This document shows, piece by piece, positions 36,440 through 45,756 of a stretch of 64,000 bases of DNA. Source of the DNA: Bradyrhizobium algeriense (lineage in GTDB: Bacteria > Pseudomonadota > Alphaproteobacteria > Rhizobiales > Xanthobacteraceae); contig NZ_JAZHRV010000001.1 of assembly GCF_036924595.1 (NCBI RefSeq), forward strand, positions 1,240,001 to 1,304,000, given 5' to 3'. The position numbers and the translations under genes are program-made. The notes beneath the pieces were generated by a model, which made no database searches, was not told where the DNA came from, and saw nothing but the letters and a program-made list of their open reading frames with translations. The stretch's first letter is position 1. The number at the start of each line of letters is the position of its first letter.

Positions 36440-36826
36440 TCAACTGATCGCTGCAACACATTCCGCAAACTTCTCAGCTGGGGTTCGGAGCCTTTCATTG
36501 AGCTGCCTTGCTATCGCACTGAGTTTGGCTTGGCTATGTAGGGACAGTTCGGTGCCACGCGGAAGATATTGGCGCAGCAATCTGTTGGTATTTTCGTTTG
36601 AGCCGCGCTGCCAGGGAGACCGAGGGTCACAAAAATAGACCTCGACCTCGGTGGCTAATGTCAGTCGCTGGTGATCGGCGAGGTCTTTGCCTCTGTCCCA
36701 GGTCAGCGATCGGTAGAGTTCACTGGGCAATCTCTGCGATTGTTTGATCAACGCCGAGACGACACTTTCAGTATCCTTGTTCGCAACCTTGACCAGCATC
36801 ACGTAACGCGTATGACGCTCGATCAA
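36440..36826 (-). mobile_element. IS30-family transposase, C-terminal fragment
   Basis: 128 residues of an IS30-type DDE transposase end: RSLTWDRGKDLADHQRLTLA (catalytic Asp), VYFCDPRSPWQRGSNENTNR (catalytic Glu) and LRQYLPRGTELSLHSQAKL. The DNA-binding N-terminus and first Asp are missing. It abuts a second fragment of the same family on the opposite strand. No inverted repeats were found. Confidence 0.8.
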
Positions 36827-36899
36827 GGCGCTCGATGATTTGCTCCAAGCCGGTTGACCCGAATGGCGATCGACGGGGACATATCAAAGATACCGTCTC

Positions 36900-37302
36900 A
36901 ATTCGTCAGCGGAGCTGTATAAATCCCTGGGACCGAGGAAAGGAACTCACGGATCATCATCGCTTTACGTTGGCGACCAACATCGACGTCTATTTTTGCG
37001 ATCCGCAAAGCCCGTGGCAGCGCCGCTCGAATGAGAACACCAACGGCCTGCTGAGACAGTACTTTCCAAAGGGCACCGATTTGTCGGTGCACTCGCAAGC
37101 CGATCTGAACAAAGTGGCTCGTCAGCTCAACGAACGACCACGTGAGACCTTGCAATCTGAAACCCCAGCAGAGAGAGTTAACGCCTGTGTTACGTGCCAG
37201 CGCGAGATATTCGACAAGCAACATGCAACGGCAAGATCGAACGCGGCACCGCCGGTCGCCATGAATTCGTTTTTTCTGAATAGCTTCCGAGCAAACGGCT
37301 GA
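36900..37302 (+). mobile_element. IS30-family transposase, second fragment, opposite strand
   Basis: The plus-strand frame reads [40 protein letters not shown] and [20 protein letters not shown], ending near RVNACV. It is about as conserved as, but not identical to, the fragment at 36440, so two related elements met here. Catalytic core incomplete; non-functional. Confidence 0.75.
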
Positions 37303-37410
37303 AGCAGTCAGGTCTCTGCCCCCCCGTGGCCGGTCTGCAGAGCCGATGACGTATGTCGGCGGCGACTACGCCATCATTGTCGCTAACCGTACTCGAGCTT
37401 TACGATTTAC

Positions 37411-38046
37411 TTAGCGTTTGCTGCTGCCACCCTCCGTTGCTCGGCTCTTCCTATCCGCCAGGTGATTCAAATACGCCAAGATCAGGTCGAGTTCCTCTTC
37501 GCTCAGGTCCTCCTCGGCAAAGCTGGGCATCCGTTGCTCGGGCCAAACCCGGACCGAGCGTGGATCTCGGATCAGTGCGCGCAAACCGGCATCGGTGAAG
37601 TACTCGGTTGGGTCATCGGCAAATTCAGATCGGGGGCCAGCCGACGCCGATCCTGCCTGGTTCATCGTGTGGCATGTGAAGCATTTGTTCACGAAGAGGG
37701 TTTGCCCGTCTCGCGCCGGATGGAGGGCAGGGAGCATGGGATCAACCGCGAGCGAGGGCCACCGCTTGGCGGGCGCGTCTTGCACCGACAAAGTGATAAT
37801 TTGGTAGGGCCACATCATGGTTGGGACGGATGACGCTTGATCGCCGAGCCATACGACATAGAAGGCGCCTGCGCTCTTATCCTTACCTAGAATTGGCGGC
37901 CACGGTCTGTCGGCGGCTTCGATTGCTATATACGCGACGATGCAGTCGTTAGCGTAGATCAGATCGCGAGGGAATTGCGTCACGCAGCCATCTTGCGCTA
38001 CCGCTTCCACCACGGCATCGGGCGGAATGGCAAATCCTTCAAGCAA
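37411..38046 (-). CDS. Cytochrome c protein, 5'-truncated
   Basis: The C-terminal 90 residues form a cytochrome c domain: heme site CFTCHTM, distal methionine in QRMPSF. The preceding part (FYVVWLGDQASSVPTMMWPY) is a sulfite-oxidase/molybdopterin-like beta domain seen in periplasmic cytochrome c partners. There is no signal peptide; the frame starts at a TTG and an in-frame TAA lies about 25 bases further upstream. The export signal and N-terminus are therefore lost and the protein is probably not functional. Confidence 0.6.
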   Translation of the reverse strand: MLEGFAIPPDAVVEAVAQDGCVTQFPRDLIYANDCIVAYIAIEAADRPWPPILGKDKSAGAFYVVWLGDQASSVPTMMWPYQIITLSVQDAPAKRWPSLAVDPMLPALHPARDGQTLFVNKCFTCHTMNQAGSASAGPRSEFADDPTEYFTDAGLRALIRDPRSVRVWPEQRMPSFAEEDLSEEELDLILAYLNHLADRKSRATEGGSSKR

Positions 38047-38154
38047 CTTCGCGAGCGCGGCTCGATACGTCCGTTACTCCCCGCATGGGCGATGCCCAGG
38101 CGCAGGCCTTCGTTCCTGGTGATGCAACAAATCCTGTGTAGCCGCGTACACGAA

Positions 38155-38391
38155 CTACTTTTTCGACTGATGTCGGAGAGCACGAGCAAAAAAGTCGCGA
38201 GCTATCGTGTCTAAGACCGCGGAGATTTGTTCGCCTGGCTCCGGGGCCTGTTCGAGTCGTTCGGCCTCGCGAATGTAGTCTAAAGACAATTCGCGCAAGC
38301 GCTGGACCTCGGAATCATCCGGCAAGGGAGCGATTTGAGCCAGCAAGTGTAATGCGCGCGCACGCGCGCGTTCGCTTCTGGAGCCATCCAT
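38155..38391 (-). CDS. Small hypothetical protein (78 aa)
   Basis: A 78-residue charged helical protein (RARALHLLAQIAPLPDDSEV, LRELSLDYIREAERLEQAPE, ISAVLDTIARDFFARALRH). GGAGG lies seven bases before the ATG at 38391, a strong start. No known domain. It lies between the cytochrome fragment and the SRAP remnant and seems intact. Confidence 0.6.
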   Translation of the reverse strand: MDGSRSERARARALHLLAQIAPLPDDSEVQRLRELSLDYIREAERLEQAPEPGEQISAVLDTIARDFFARALRHQSKK

Positions 38392-38439
38392 GATGGGCCT
38401 CCAAGATTGTTATTGTGAGCTTCTGATCTTGAAGACCGC

Positions 38440-38827
38440 GGTTGCGGTCTGTTCTCCCCAGCCCGAACCATAACATTCGGCACACAGTGAGGAGGGCCAT
38501 TGAGCCCGGCTCAATTAAACTAAACGCGCTTCCTTGTGTCTGGTTCCCGACCCTAGGGCGGGAGCTAAGTAGCGGTTTTCCGAGCCGAGCCAAGCCCGCC
38601 AATGCGGTGATAACGTGCTGCGGATGTTCGTTACCGAAAATCCACCGGCCCCGGGGCGACGGCGGAGGCTGCAGGCTCGCGCTCACTGCCAGAGTGCGCA
38701 CGACAGGGGCCGGGTAGTTCGGGAAAACGCCCGGCATTGGCGACAGGTTGCCGACGTAGCGGTTGATGACGCGGAACAGCGCGCGGATCGCTTCTTGGTT
38801 GGTGGTGATGCTGTGGAGATTGCACAT
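38440..38827 (-). pseudogene. SRAP (SOS-response-associated peptidase) remnant
   Basis: From ATG 38827: MCNLHSITTNQEAIRALFRV then NRYVGNLSPMPGVFPNYPAP, as in the intact SRAP at 61292-61954. Then a deletion of about 20 codons and frameshifts; pieces such as NEHPQHVI are out-of-frame readings of the region around VTNIRNT. The catalytic MC start survives but the fold cannot form. Confidence 0.8.
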
Positions 38828-39197
38828 CTATCGAAAGCTGCCGCGACGGATCACCCTGCGTAGCCTCTATTACTATGCAGATCCCTTAGCCTGCGCATGT
38901 AGTAACCTGCCGCTCAACCGCTGACCTGATCTCGTCGTTGATTTTGATAACCCTCTTCTTGCTCTTGCGCCATTTCCCCCACGCTCCCGCGGCGTTCGAC
39001 ATCAATGCCCGCCCGGTCAGCGCTGGACGGGCGACATTGTCACAGCGGACCAGGAAGTGGACCATCGTATAGTCACGGAGCATCAACGGCACGGGCAGCG
39101 TCAATCCTTTTCCCGCCCATCTCCCTTCACGAAAAGGTCGTCCGGACGAGGTGTTCGAACAGGAATTAGGTCCGGAGTGACTATCGACCAACTCGCG
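38828..39197. other. No supported gene
   Basis: A minus-strand frame at 38886-39191 shows a basic patch (WGKWRKSKKRVIKIN) but no family or ribosome binding site. Left unassigned. Confidence 0.3.
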
Positions 39198-39701
39198 CTA
39201 TCGTCGGCGACGCCCTCTGGTTCGCGCCGCTTTCTTGGCGGCGGCAGAGCGGCCAGCGGCGCCTTTTGTCTTTACGGCTTTCCTGGCTGCGGCAGAACGA
39301 GCTGAGGCGGTGCGGCGCGAGGCGGCACGACGCGCTTGCTTCGAGAGCGCGGTGCGCGACGCCGTGCTGCGCGGTTCGCGCTTAAGGACCCGTGACACGG
39401 CGCGCGAGACGCGCGGTCGGCGTCGGGGCTTTCGCTTGCCCTGGCCTGCCTCATACGCGTACTCGGCGCTTTTGCGGGTGCTCGCCTTGGCCTTGCCTTT
39501 CCGTGGCGGGCGAAGAGCAACGCCTGCGCGCCTCGCTTTGGATAGGCCAATGGCAATGGCCTGCTGCGGCGATCTCGCCCCATGTTCGCCGCGGCGAACC
39601 TTGCGGATCTCCTCATGCACAAATTCGCCCGCCTGAGTGGTGGTTGATTTGCCCGCGCGCTTGTCCTTCCGGGCCTTCTCCACGGTTCGTCGCTCTGGCA
39701 T
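39198..39701 (-). CDS. DUF6496 domain protein with histone H1-like tail
   Basis: A 167-residue very basic protein. The N-terminal 65 residues have EKARKDKRAGKSTTTQAGEF, VHEEIRKVRRGEHGARSPQQ and AIAIGLSKARRAGV, the DUF6496 core. The C-terminal 100 residues are Arg/Ala/Lys/Ser repeats like histone H1 or AlgP tails, suggesting DNA or RNA binding. AGGAATAG precedes the ATG. Such proteins are common in rhizobia beside stress genes; function unproven. Confidence 0.8.
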   Translation of the reverse strand: MPERRTVEKARKDKRAGKSTTTQAGEFVHEEIRKVRRGEHGARSPQQAIAIGLSKARRAGVALRPPRKGKAKASTRKSAEYAYEAGQGKRKPRRRPRVSRAVSRVLKREPRSTASRTALSKQARRAASRRTASARSAAARKAVKTKGAAGRSAAAKKAARTRGRRRR

Positions 39702-39997
39702 GACTATTCCTCCATAGTGCCCTCAAGCGTAACGCCGTACCTCGCAAAAGGTCCCTGAACGCTGCTTGCGGGGTGTGAGCAGCTACGCCATGGCCTAACA
39801 TGTCGCGCACGTGCTTATCGGAACAACATCGAGCAACTCTGGCCGATCCGGGCAGAGTCGGCAGCGCGACCTTGCGCAACTATTTCTCGCCTTCGAGTCC
39901 ACCCATCACGAGATGCTCAGCGAGCACCGTCCAAGACGCGCGGATCTTGTACTCTACGTTCCACTACGACTAATCGCCGACGCCAGGGCGCCGCAGC

Positions 39998-40457
39998 CTA
40001 TATCCGCCGGAGGATCGCCTTCATCTGATCGATCTCCTGACGCTGCGACCGTTCGATCTCACCGCACAAGCGGACGATCTCAGGGTCGGTCAGTTTCGCC
40101 TGCTGACACATCAGGATTGCACCCGAGTGGTGCGGAATCATCGAGCGAAGGAATGCGCGATCGCCGATCGTCGTCTGGCCGCGGATCAGGGCAAGCTGCC
40201 GACGAAACGATGATTGCGCCCGCGAGGATCGCGGTATTTGCGCCCCTCGACGGGAACAAGTGCCGCATCGCCATGATCATCAGCACCACCATCGGTGCGA
40301 CCATCATCACCGTCATGTAGAGCATATTGAGATTGTTGGAGAAGCTGTCGAGCCCATCGATCATGACGAACATCACGAGATACGTGATGACGCCGCTGAT
40401 GATCGTCTGAACAATGAGGCTGGCATAGCCGCCCTTGTTCGTCTTCATGTGATCCAT
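39998..40457 (-). pseudogene. DUF305 membrane protein, single frameshift
   Basis: ATG 40457 gives MDHMKTNKGGYASLIVQTII and three membrane spans (VMMVAPMVVLMIMAMRHLF). Near 40200 the frame shifts; in the other frame the sequence goes on with QLALIRGQTTIGDRAFLRSM, then IPHHSGAILMCQQA and a helical end QRQEIDQMKAILRRI, stop at 39998. Together this is a complete DUF305 protein of about 152 residues with its HH motif. One extra base at about 40202 explains the break. Confidence 0.75.
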
Positions 40458-40563
40458 ATCGGCGCTTCTTTTTTGTTCGCTGCGCTTCCCAGCAACGCGC
40501 AAAGACTAGATCCGTCATCGAGCGGCCAACACACGCAATTGCAGCGAGCCCAACGAGGGAGCG

Positions 40564-41751
40564 TTAGGATCCCGCCGCTCCCTGCCGCCGCCGCGCGATC
40601 ACGAACAGCGGCAGCGATGCGAACTGGACTGCGACGGCGAATATAACGAGCGCGAGCCGCGACTGCTCATACAGAAGACCGGTCGCGATGCTGCCGAGCA
40701 GCCAACCACTTCCATAACCCGCAAAGAACAGTCCGAAGGCGAGATTTCGTCGGCTCTCCGGTAGGACGCCGGCGACAACGGCTTTCAGCAGCATGTCTTG
40801 CGTGACCTGGCCGATGCCCCAAAACGCCATTCCCAAGAGCGCTCGATAGAAGCCGCCGAGGAATACAAGCGGCGAGAAGAGAGCCGTCAGGACGACCGCG
40901 ATGAGGATGACCGGCAATCCGATCCTGTCGTACAGCTTGCCCAGGCCGAGACTTGCCATCACGCCACAAGCGGTGCCGAATGCCAGGAAGAGCGGCACCC
41001 AATAAACAGTAGCCAGGCCGCTGCGGGAGAGGTGGTAGGCAATGAGCTCGAAGCTCATGAGTCCGGCCGCGAAGCATGCCCCTGCCAGCATGTAGAGCCA
41101 ATAGGCCGGCGTGAATCCTTTCGCTGGTGCGCTGCGATGTTCCTCAAGCCGCGAGGGGACCGGGAACTGGTGGCGCGCGAAAGTCAGAGAGGCCAGCGCG
41201 AGCAGACAGGGGATAGCGAGCAGGACATAGCCCGTCCGATGCTGGCCGTGCAGGAAGAGCAGCAGCGCGATGAAGAGAGGGCCGACGGTCCGGCCACCGG
41301 CGTCCAAGGCGTTGTGGACGCCATAGACCCAGCCTCTGCCGTGCTGGCTTGTGGCGTAGGAGAGCATCGCCTCGACGATCGGCTTGCGCATGCCCCGACC
41401 GATGCCCTGGAGGAGGACAAGCCCGGCTGCCAGAGTCCAATGTCCAGCCAGCGCGATCGCTGGGACGGCAATCAGGTTGAGTGCATAGCCGACAAAGGCG
41501 ATGCGCCAATACTTTCCCGTCTTGTCGGCGAGATAGCCGGAAATGCCGCGGGTGAGATAGTTCAGGAATTCGCTCAGACCCGCGGTAACGCTGATGACGG
41601 CCGCGCCAGCTCCCAATGAGGCGAGGAACGGCCCATTCATGCTCGCGCCACCTGAGTAGGTCGTGTCGCCGAAGAAATCAACGGCGCCCATGATGAGTAC
41701 GAAGGTGAAGGCGGGCGACGCGGAACCGATCGACAACAAGCCTCGAGCCAT
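40564..41751 (-). CDS. MFS transporter
   Basis: A 395-residue major facilitator protein with 12 spans. Marks: GYLADKTGKYWRIAF after span 2 (motif A-like), LLQGIGRGMRKPIVEAMLSY, VHNALDAGGRTVGPLFIALL (span 5), and the second-half LYDRIGLPVILIAVVLTALF. This subgroup (SANSGDRKRTV-type) often has the RGMRKP/GG-TVGP pattern. Substrate unknown. It is upstream of the broken DUF305 gene on the same strand. Confidence 0.85.
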   Translation of the reverse strand: MARGLLSIGSASPAFTFVLIMGAVDFFGDTTYSGGASMNGPFLASLGAGAAVISVTAGLSEFLNYLTRGISGYLADKTGKYWRIAFVGYALNLIAVPAIALAGHWTLAAGLVLLQGIGRGMRKPIVEAMLSYATSQHGRGWVYGVHNALDAGGRTVGPLFIALLLFLHGQHRTGYVLLAIPCLLALASLTFARHQFPVPSRLEEHRSAPAKGFTPAYWLYMLAGACFAAGLMSFELIAYHLSRSGLATVYWVPLFLAFGTACGVMASLGLGKLYDRIGLPVILIAVVLTALFSPLVFLGGFYRALLGMAFWGIGQVTQDMLLKAVVAGVLPESRRNLAFGLFFAGYGSGWLLGSIATGLLYEQSRLALVIFAVAVQFASLPLFVIARRRQGAAGS

Positions 41752-42219
41752 TTCACATCACCGTCGGATGAGCTCGTCCGGCGACCATCGTTCCTGAACC
41801 GGATTGGCAACAATGACGGTAGCAGCTGTTGCCACTAGCCCGACTCCCATTACTCTGACGAGAAGAACTAGCTCTTTGTTGGCAGAGATTATCTTCAGGG
41901 TCCTCTCCTTACATGTCACATCCGGCCAAATCCCGTGAGCCGTCCCGGATCCTGACGGGGCAAAAGCCCGCCGCGGCGTGAGGGTTAGTCGGGCGGCTTG
42001 CAGCGCTTAAACGGCTTGCCGACAGCATCGGTTCCCGATTGCGAAAATCGATCATGACTGCACGCTTCGCATGCGGCCGGCGGGATCTCGATATGACATC
42101 GAGCGAGCGACGCGAACTGAGGCAGGCCGTGCGGGTCGGACGGCCCTTCCGATGAAGGCCGCTTGCAGCGCGGCATTTCCGACGAAGCGGGCGAGGGCGT
42201 CCGCGGCCCTGGTGACATG
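41752..42219. other. No supported gene
   Basis: Overlapping frames on both strands without domain signal. The region leads into the GMC oxidoreductase fragment and may contain further decayed parts of it. Confidence 0.3.
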
Positions 42220-42505
42220 CATCCTGCGAGAGGCGCGACCATCTGGACGAAATCGGCGGAGGCGATCGGGGAGGAATTGGATCTTCGGGTGACGACGTCG
42301 CACTCATTTGATCCGCAAGCCTTTCCGACGGGTCGAATGATGACACGTGCGACGGCCGTAACGAGGCCAAGATCGGGGGGCAGCGTTCTGCTGAAAAGTC
42401 GCGACCCACGTATTGCGCCTCGGATCGACTATAACTTGCTGGCCGATCCGAGTGATCGCCGCCGCATTCTCGAAGGCGTGAAACTGTCCCGGCGCATCAG
42501 GCGAA
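42220..42505 (+). pseudogene. GMC oxidoreductase internal fragment
   Basis: About 95 codons on the plus strand match the middle-to-late part of a glucose-methanol-choline oxidoreductase: GATIWTKSAEAI, then LDLRVTTSHSFDPQAFPTG, then SGGSVLLKSRDPRIAPRIDY and ADPSDRRRILEGVKLSRRI. Both ends are missing. The 3' end meets the cut end of ridA at about 42505, a recombination junction. Confidence 0.75.
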
Positions 42506-42785
42506 CGGTGGCAATCGTATTCCATTGTGTGGAAGGATCGGTGTGGAAGGTCGTCACGTCAACGACGTCATCGAACATGCAACCGGCGGCCTTCAGCACT
42601 GCAGCAAGGTTGTCGAAGGCAAGCTGGACCTGCTTTTCGAAGTCCGGCTCGGGCGATCCGTCCTCGCGGCTGCCGACCTGGCCCGAGACGAAGAGAAAGT
42701 CGCCCGAGCGGATCGCCGCTGAATAGCGATTGCGCTCGTAGAGCGCCTGTCGGCCGGTAGGGAAGATCGCATCGCGCTTGGCCAT
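42506..42785 (-). pseudogene. RidA-family protein, 3'-truncated
   Basis: From ATG 42785 (GAGGAG eight bases ahead): MAKRDAIFPTGRQALYERNR, FLFVSGQVGSREDG, FDNLAAVLKAAGCMFDDVVD and TTFHTDPSTQWNTIATVR, then the family similarity stops at the junction with the GMC fragment. The last third, including the RidA arginine/glutamate end segment, is lost. The open frame runs on to 42429 with unrelated residues. Confidence 0.8.
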
Positions 42786-42842
42786 GATTTCGCTCCTCGT
42801 CAAACAAGGTAGGGATCGATCTCCAAACCGTCGCGAGATTGT

Positions 42843-43110
42843 TCACCGCGACGGGCGGAAGAAGCCAGCCGTTCCGGTCACCGCGTCGCTCGGCGTCTTG
42901 CAGCGCGCGCACCTGATCTTAAGCCAGGGGTAGCCTCCATTCACGGCCTGGTCGATGGTGGGCGACGGATCGATCGGTTCGCCGTCTGACCACATCCGCT
43001 CGTTCCAGCTTTCGCAAAGGAGCCGGTCGGCTTGCTGGAGGATCGCCTCGCCCTTGGCCCGCATCTCCGCCGATTGGGCGGCCAGGACGTTGGGCCATCG
43101 CGCGTGCCTT
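42843..43110 (-). pseudogene. Remnant of a conserved hypothetical protein
   Basis: The frame contains KGEAILQQADRLLCESWNER, PSPTIDQAVNGGYPWLKIRC and ARCKTPSDAVTG, a zinc-ribbon-like CxxC pair as in small rhizobial proteins. The expected second CxxC end is missing and the upstream half is in another frame. Probably decayed. Confidence 0.45.
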
Positions 43111-43225
43111 GCCGAGCTCTTTCGCCAGAGTCTTGCGGTCGCCGCCCGACAGGGGCGTAGGGTGATACTTCGGGGCCATCCGGATATCCAGGCGCACAGA
43201 GATCGGATCGGCGATCCGGAGCGGG

Positions 43226-43411
43226 CTACCGCGTCTCGAACGCCGGCCAGCACCCGTCTTCTTCATGCCTGCCGGTGCGCTGCTGGCAGGTGTTGTCGAG
43301 CAGCCGCTGCGCGACGTCCTTCTAGACCGCGTTGCCACCATATAATCGGACTGCGTCGGCGGTCTGGATTTCCACGGTCCGCTCGCAGCGGCGGCAGGAG
43401 ACGCGCAGCAC
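43226..43411 (-). pseudogene. Small zinc-ribbon-like protein with nonsense codon
   Basis: From GTG 43411: LRVSCRRCERTVEIQTADAV, RLYGGNAV, then TAG at 43324-43326 where related proteins have Trp, then KDVAQRLLDNTCQQRTGRHE and EDGCWPAFE, stop at 43226. The CxxC motif and the GRHEEDGCW end look like a conserved rhizobial small protein. One base change would restore it. Confidence 0.55.
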
Positions 43412-43752
43412 ATGGCGCTGGATCTCCGAAAGACGTCGCTGCTGCAGCTGGGCCCCGGTCGCGTCGGCGCGAGGGTCTTTGAGTACCGATTCCCAGTATT
43501 CAGCCGGGAGGGGCGCATCCGGAGCCGCAGCGGCCCGGCCGACGGGCGGCTTCAGCGGCCAGTTTTTCCATCTGCTTTGGGGTCGGCATGCGTCGGCTCG
43601 CGGGTTGGTCGGTCATTCCGAGATGGAACATAAAGTGAACAAAAGTCGAGTCGGCCCAAGTGGTCGCTGAGAAAAATTCATCCATTTGGCGATGTCGGAA
43701 CCAAGCTGGGTGGATCGTCTTGAATCCGGCATCAGTATTGGAGTTCCCCGCG

Positions 43753-44682
43753 ATGGCCCCCCGCGCTAACTGGAAAGGCTTTCTGCGCCTTTCTCTCGTC
43801 ACCTGTCCGGTCGCGCTCTATCCGGCTACGTCGGAATCCGAAAAGGTCTCGTTCAATCAGCTCAACCGAAAGACCGGCCACCGCATCAAATACGCCAAGG
43901 TGGATGCTGACACCGGCGAGGAGGTCGCCAACGAGGACATCGTCAAGGGCTACAAGGTCGACACCGACACCTTCATCGAGGTGACGAAGGAGGAGCTCGA
44001 GAACGTCGCGCTGGAATCGACGCGAACCATCGAGATCGACGAGTTCGTCGACCGCAGCGAGATCGATCCGAGATATCTCATCCGGCCTTACTATTTGCGC
44101 CCCGACGGCAAGGTCGGGCACGACGCTTTCGCCGTCATTCGCGAAACCATCCGGGAGATGAACAAGGTCGCAATCGGTCGCGTCGTGCTGACCAACCGGG
44201 AGCACATCGTCGCACTCGAGCCGCTCGACAAGGGGCTGATGGGGACGCTGCTGCGCTATCCCTACGAAGTCCGTTCCGCAGACGAGTATTTCGACGATAT
44301 CCAGGATGTGAAAGTCACGAAGGACATGCTCGATCTCGCCAAACACATCGTCAACCAAAAGGCGGGACATTTCGAGCCGGACAAGTTCGAAGACCAGTAC
44401 GAAACCGCCCTTATCGATCTCATCAATCAGAAGCGCGCCGGCAAACCGATCACCGCGAAAGCCCGTCCGCGGGGTGAGAACGTGGTCGACTTGATGGACG
44501 CGCTGCGGAAGAGCATCGGAGGAGGCGCGGCGGCAGCGACAGAGGCGCCAAAGAAGCCAGCCAGGAAGGCGCGCAAGGCGGCGGCCGGGCAGAAGGAAAT
44601 GCTGATGCCGATTGCCGGCAAGAAACCGGCCAAGGAGGCCACGAAGAAGTCGGCGGCCAGACCGCAGCGGAAGTCAGCCTAG
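43753..44682 (+). CDS. ku: Ku protein, non-homologous end joining
   Basis: Bacterial Ku of 309 residues, which binds DNA double-strand ends and recruits ligase. Start MAPRANWKGFLRLSLVTCPV is typical; VSFNQLNRKTGHRIKYAKVD, VALESTRTIEIDEFVDRSEI and GHDAFAVIRETIREMNKVAI follow in the beta-barrel bridge. The C-terminal 50 residues are Lys/Ala-rich (KKPARKARKAAAGQKEM), a DNA-binding tail seen in many Ku proteins. GGAG lies nine bases before the ATG. First of five co-oriented genes; ligase genes lie convergently downstream. Confidence 0.95.
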   Translation: MAPRANWKGFLRLSLVTCPVALYPATSESEKVSFNQLNRKTGHRIKYAKVDADTGEEVANEDIVKGYKVDTDTFIEVTKEELENVALESTRTIEIDEFVDRSEIDPRYLIRPYYLRPDGKVGHDAFAVIRETIREMNKVAIGRVVLTNREHIVALEPLDKGLMGTLLRYPYEVRSADEYFDDIQDVKVTKDMLDLAKHIVNQKAGHFEPDKFEDQYETALIDLINQKRAGKPITAKARPRGENVVDLMDALRKSIGGGAAAATEAPKKPARKARKAAAGQKEMLMPIAGKKPAKEATKKSAARPQRKSA

Positions 44683-44688
44683 CGTGTC

Positions 44689-45024
44689 GTGAAGCATCCA
44701 GTGACGCCAGACGGCCGTTACTTCGTCGTCCGCGGCAGGCTTTGGCGGATGGCGAATCCGGTCTCGACGAGGTTAAGCGAGGCCGATCTCGTCGGGCGGC
44801 TGATGGGAGCCCGGCGGGCGGTACGCGACGCCAAGAAAGCGGCCGATCTGGAGGCGGAAGCAACGGCGCATAGGACCGTGGACGAGCTCAAGCAGGCACT
44901 CGGCGAGCGCGGTGCGGTGTGGTGGGGCGACGGTTGGCCGGATCTCAACCGGCACATGGCGAAGAACACGCTTTATGCCGACTGGTATGCGAAACTGGCT
45001 CGCTCCGACCATGGAGGACTGTGA
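44689..45024 (+). CDS. Conserved hypothetical protein (111 aa)
   Basis: Starts at GTG 44689, six bases after the Ku stop: KHPVTPDGRYFVVRGRLWRM, then a helical Arg/Ala/Glu part (RRAVRDAKKAADLEAEATAH) and an aromatic end GAVWWGDGWPDLNRHMAKNT. This small protein regularly accompanies rhizobial repair genes as far as I recall; no function is known. It runs directly into the HAD gene (one base gap). Confidence 0.75.
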   Translation: MKHPVTPDGRYFVVRGRLWRMANPVSTRLSEADLVGRLMGARRAVRDAKKAADLEAEATAHRTVDELKQALGERGAVWWGDGWPDLNRHMAKNTLYADWYAKLARSDHGGL

Positions 45025-45025
45025 G

Positions 45026-45688
45026 TTGCCAAAAGCCGCTATCTTCGATCTGGACGGCACGCTTCTGGACTCGGTGGATCTCCACGCGCTGGTATGGCAG
45101 GAAGCTTTGCTCAAGTTTGGCCCCGATGTCAGCTTTGAACAGGTTCGAGGCCAGATCGGCAAAGGCGGGGACAAGCTCATTCCCGTCTTCCTGTCCGCCG
45201 ACGACCAACGAGACCATGGCGAAAAACTGGAAGAGTGGCGCGGAAATCGCTTCAAGACGGAGTATCTGCCGCTTGTGCGTCCCTTCTCGGCGGTCCCGAA
45301 CCTGCTGCGACGCGTGCGCGAGGCTGGACTTCAGATCGCAATTGCCTCCTCGGCCAAGAAGGATGAAGTCGACAAGTACCTCGACATCGCTCGCATCGTC
45401 GATCTCGTGGACCTCGCAACTTCTTCCGACGACGTAGATGAATCAAAACCGGCTCCGGACATCTTCAAGATCGTTCTCAAGAAGCTTAAGATCGATGGCG
45501 CCGACGCCGTCGCGATCGGTGACACGCCATACGATGCGGAAGCGGCCGCTAAGGTGGAGGTTCGCACGGTCGGTGTACTCTGTGGAGGCTTCACGGAGAA
45601 CGAATTGAGGAAAGCCGGGTGCGCCGAGGTGTATCCGGGGCCCGCTGCGCTACTAGCGTGTTTTGAACATTCGTTGCTGCGCAAGTAG
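45026..45688 (+). CDS. HAD-family phosphatase (beta-phosphoglucomutase-like)
   Basis: HAD hydrolase of 220 residues with standard motifs: AAIFDLDGTLLDSVDLHALV (DxD), IAIASSAKKDEV, SKPAPDIFKIV and AVAIGDTPYDAEAAAK. The start is taken as TTG 45026 because GGAGG lies seven bases ahead and it sits one base after the previous stop; ATG 45011 is the alternative. A phosphatase in an end-joining locus might process damaged nucleotides, but that is inference. Confidence 0.85.
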   Translation: MPKAAIFDLDGTLLDSVDLHALVWQEALLKFGPDVSFEQVRGQIGKGGDKLIPVFLSADDQRDHGEKLEEWRGNRFKTEYLPLVRPFSAVPNLLRRVREAGLQIAIASSAKKDEVDKYLDIARIVDLVDLATSSDDVDESKPAPDIFKIVLKKLKIDGADAVAIGDTPYDAEAAAKVEVRTVGVLCGGFTENELRKAGCAEVYPGPAALLACFEHSLLRK

Positions 45689-45756
45689 CCAGTCGTAGCG
45701 CCTCAGATCCTTCGCCGTTGCCCAGCTCTCGATCCGCGCCGCAAAATAGGAGCGAC

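Noticed and set aside
43690..43725. Possible EcfG promoter before ku
   Set aside because: GGAAC is present but no GTT at 16-18 bases; the nearest is GTC at the wrong spacing.
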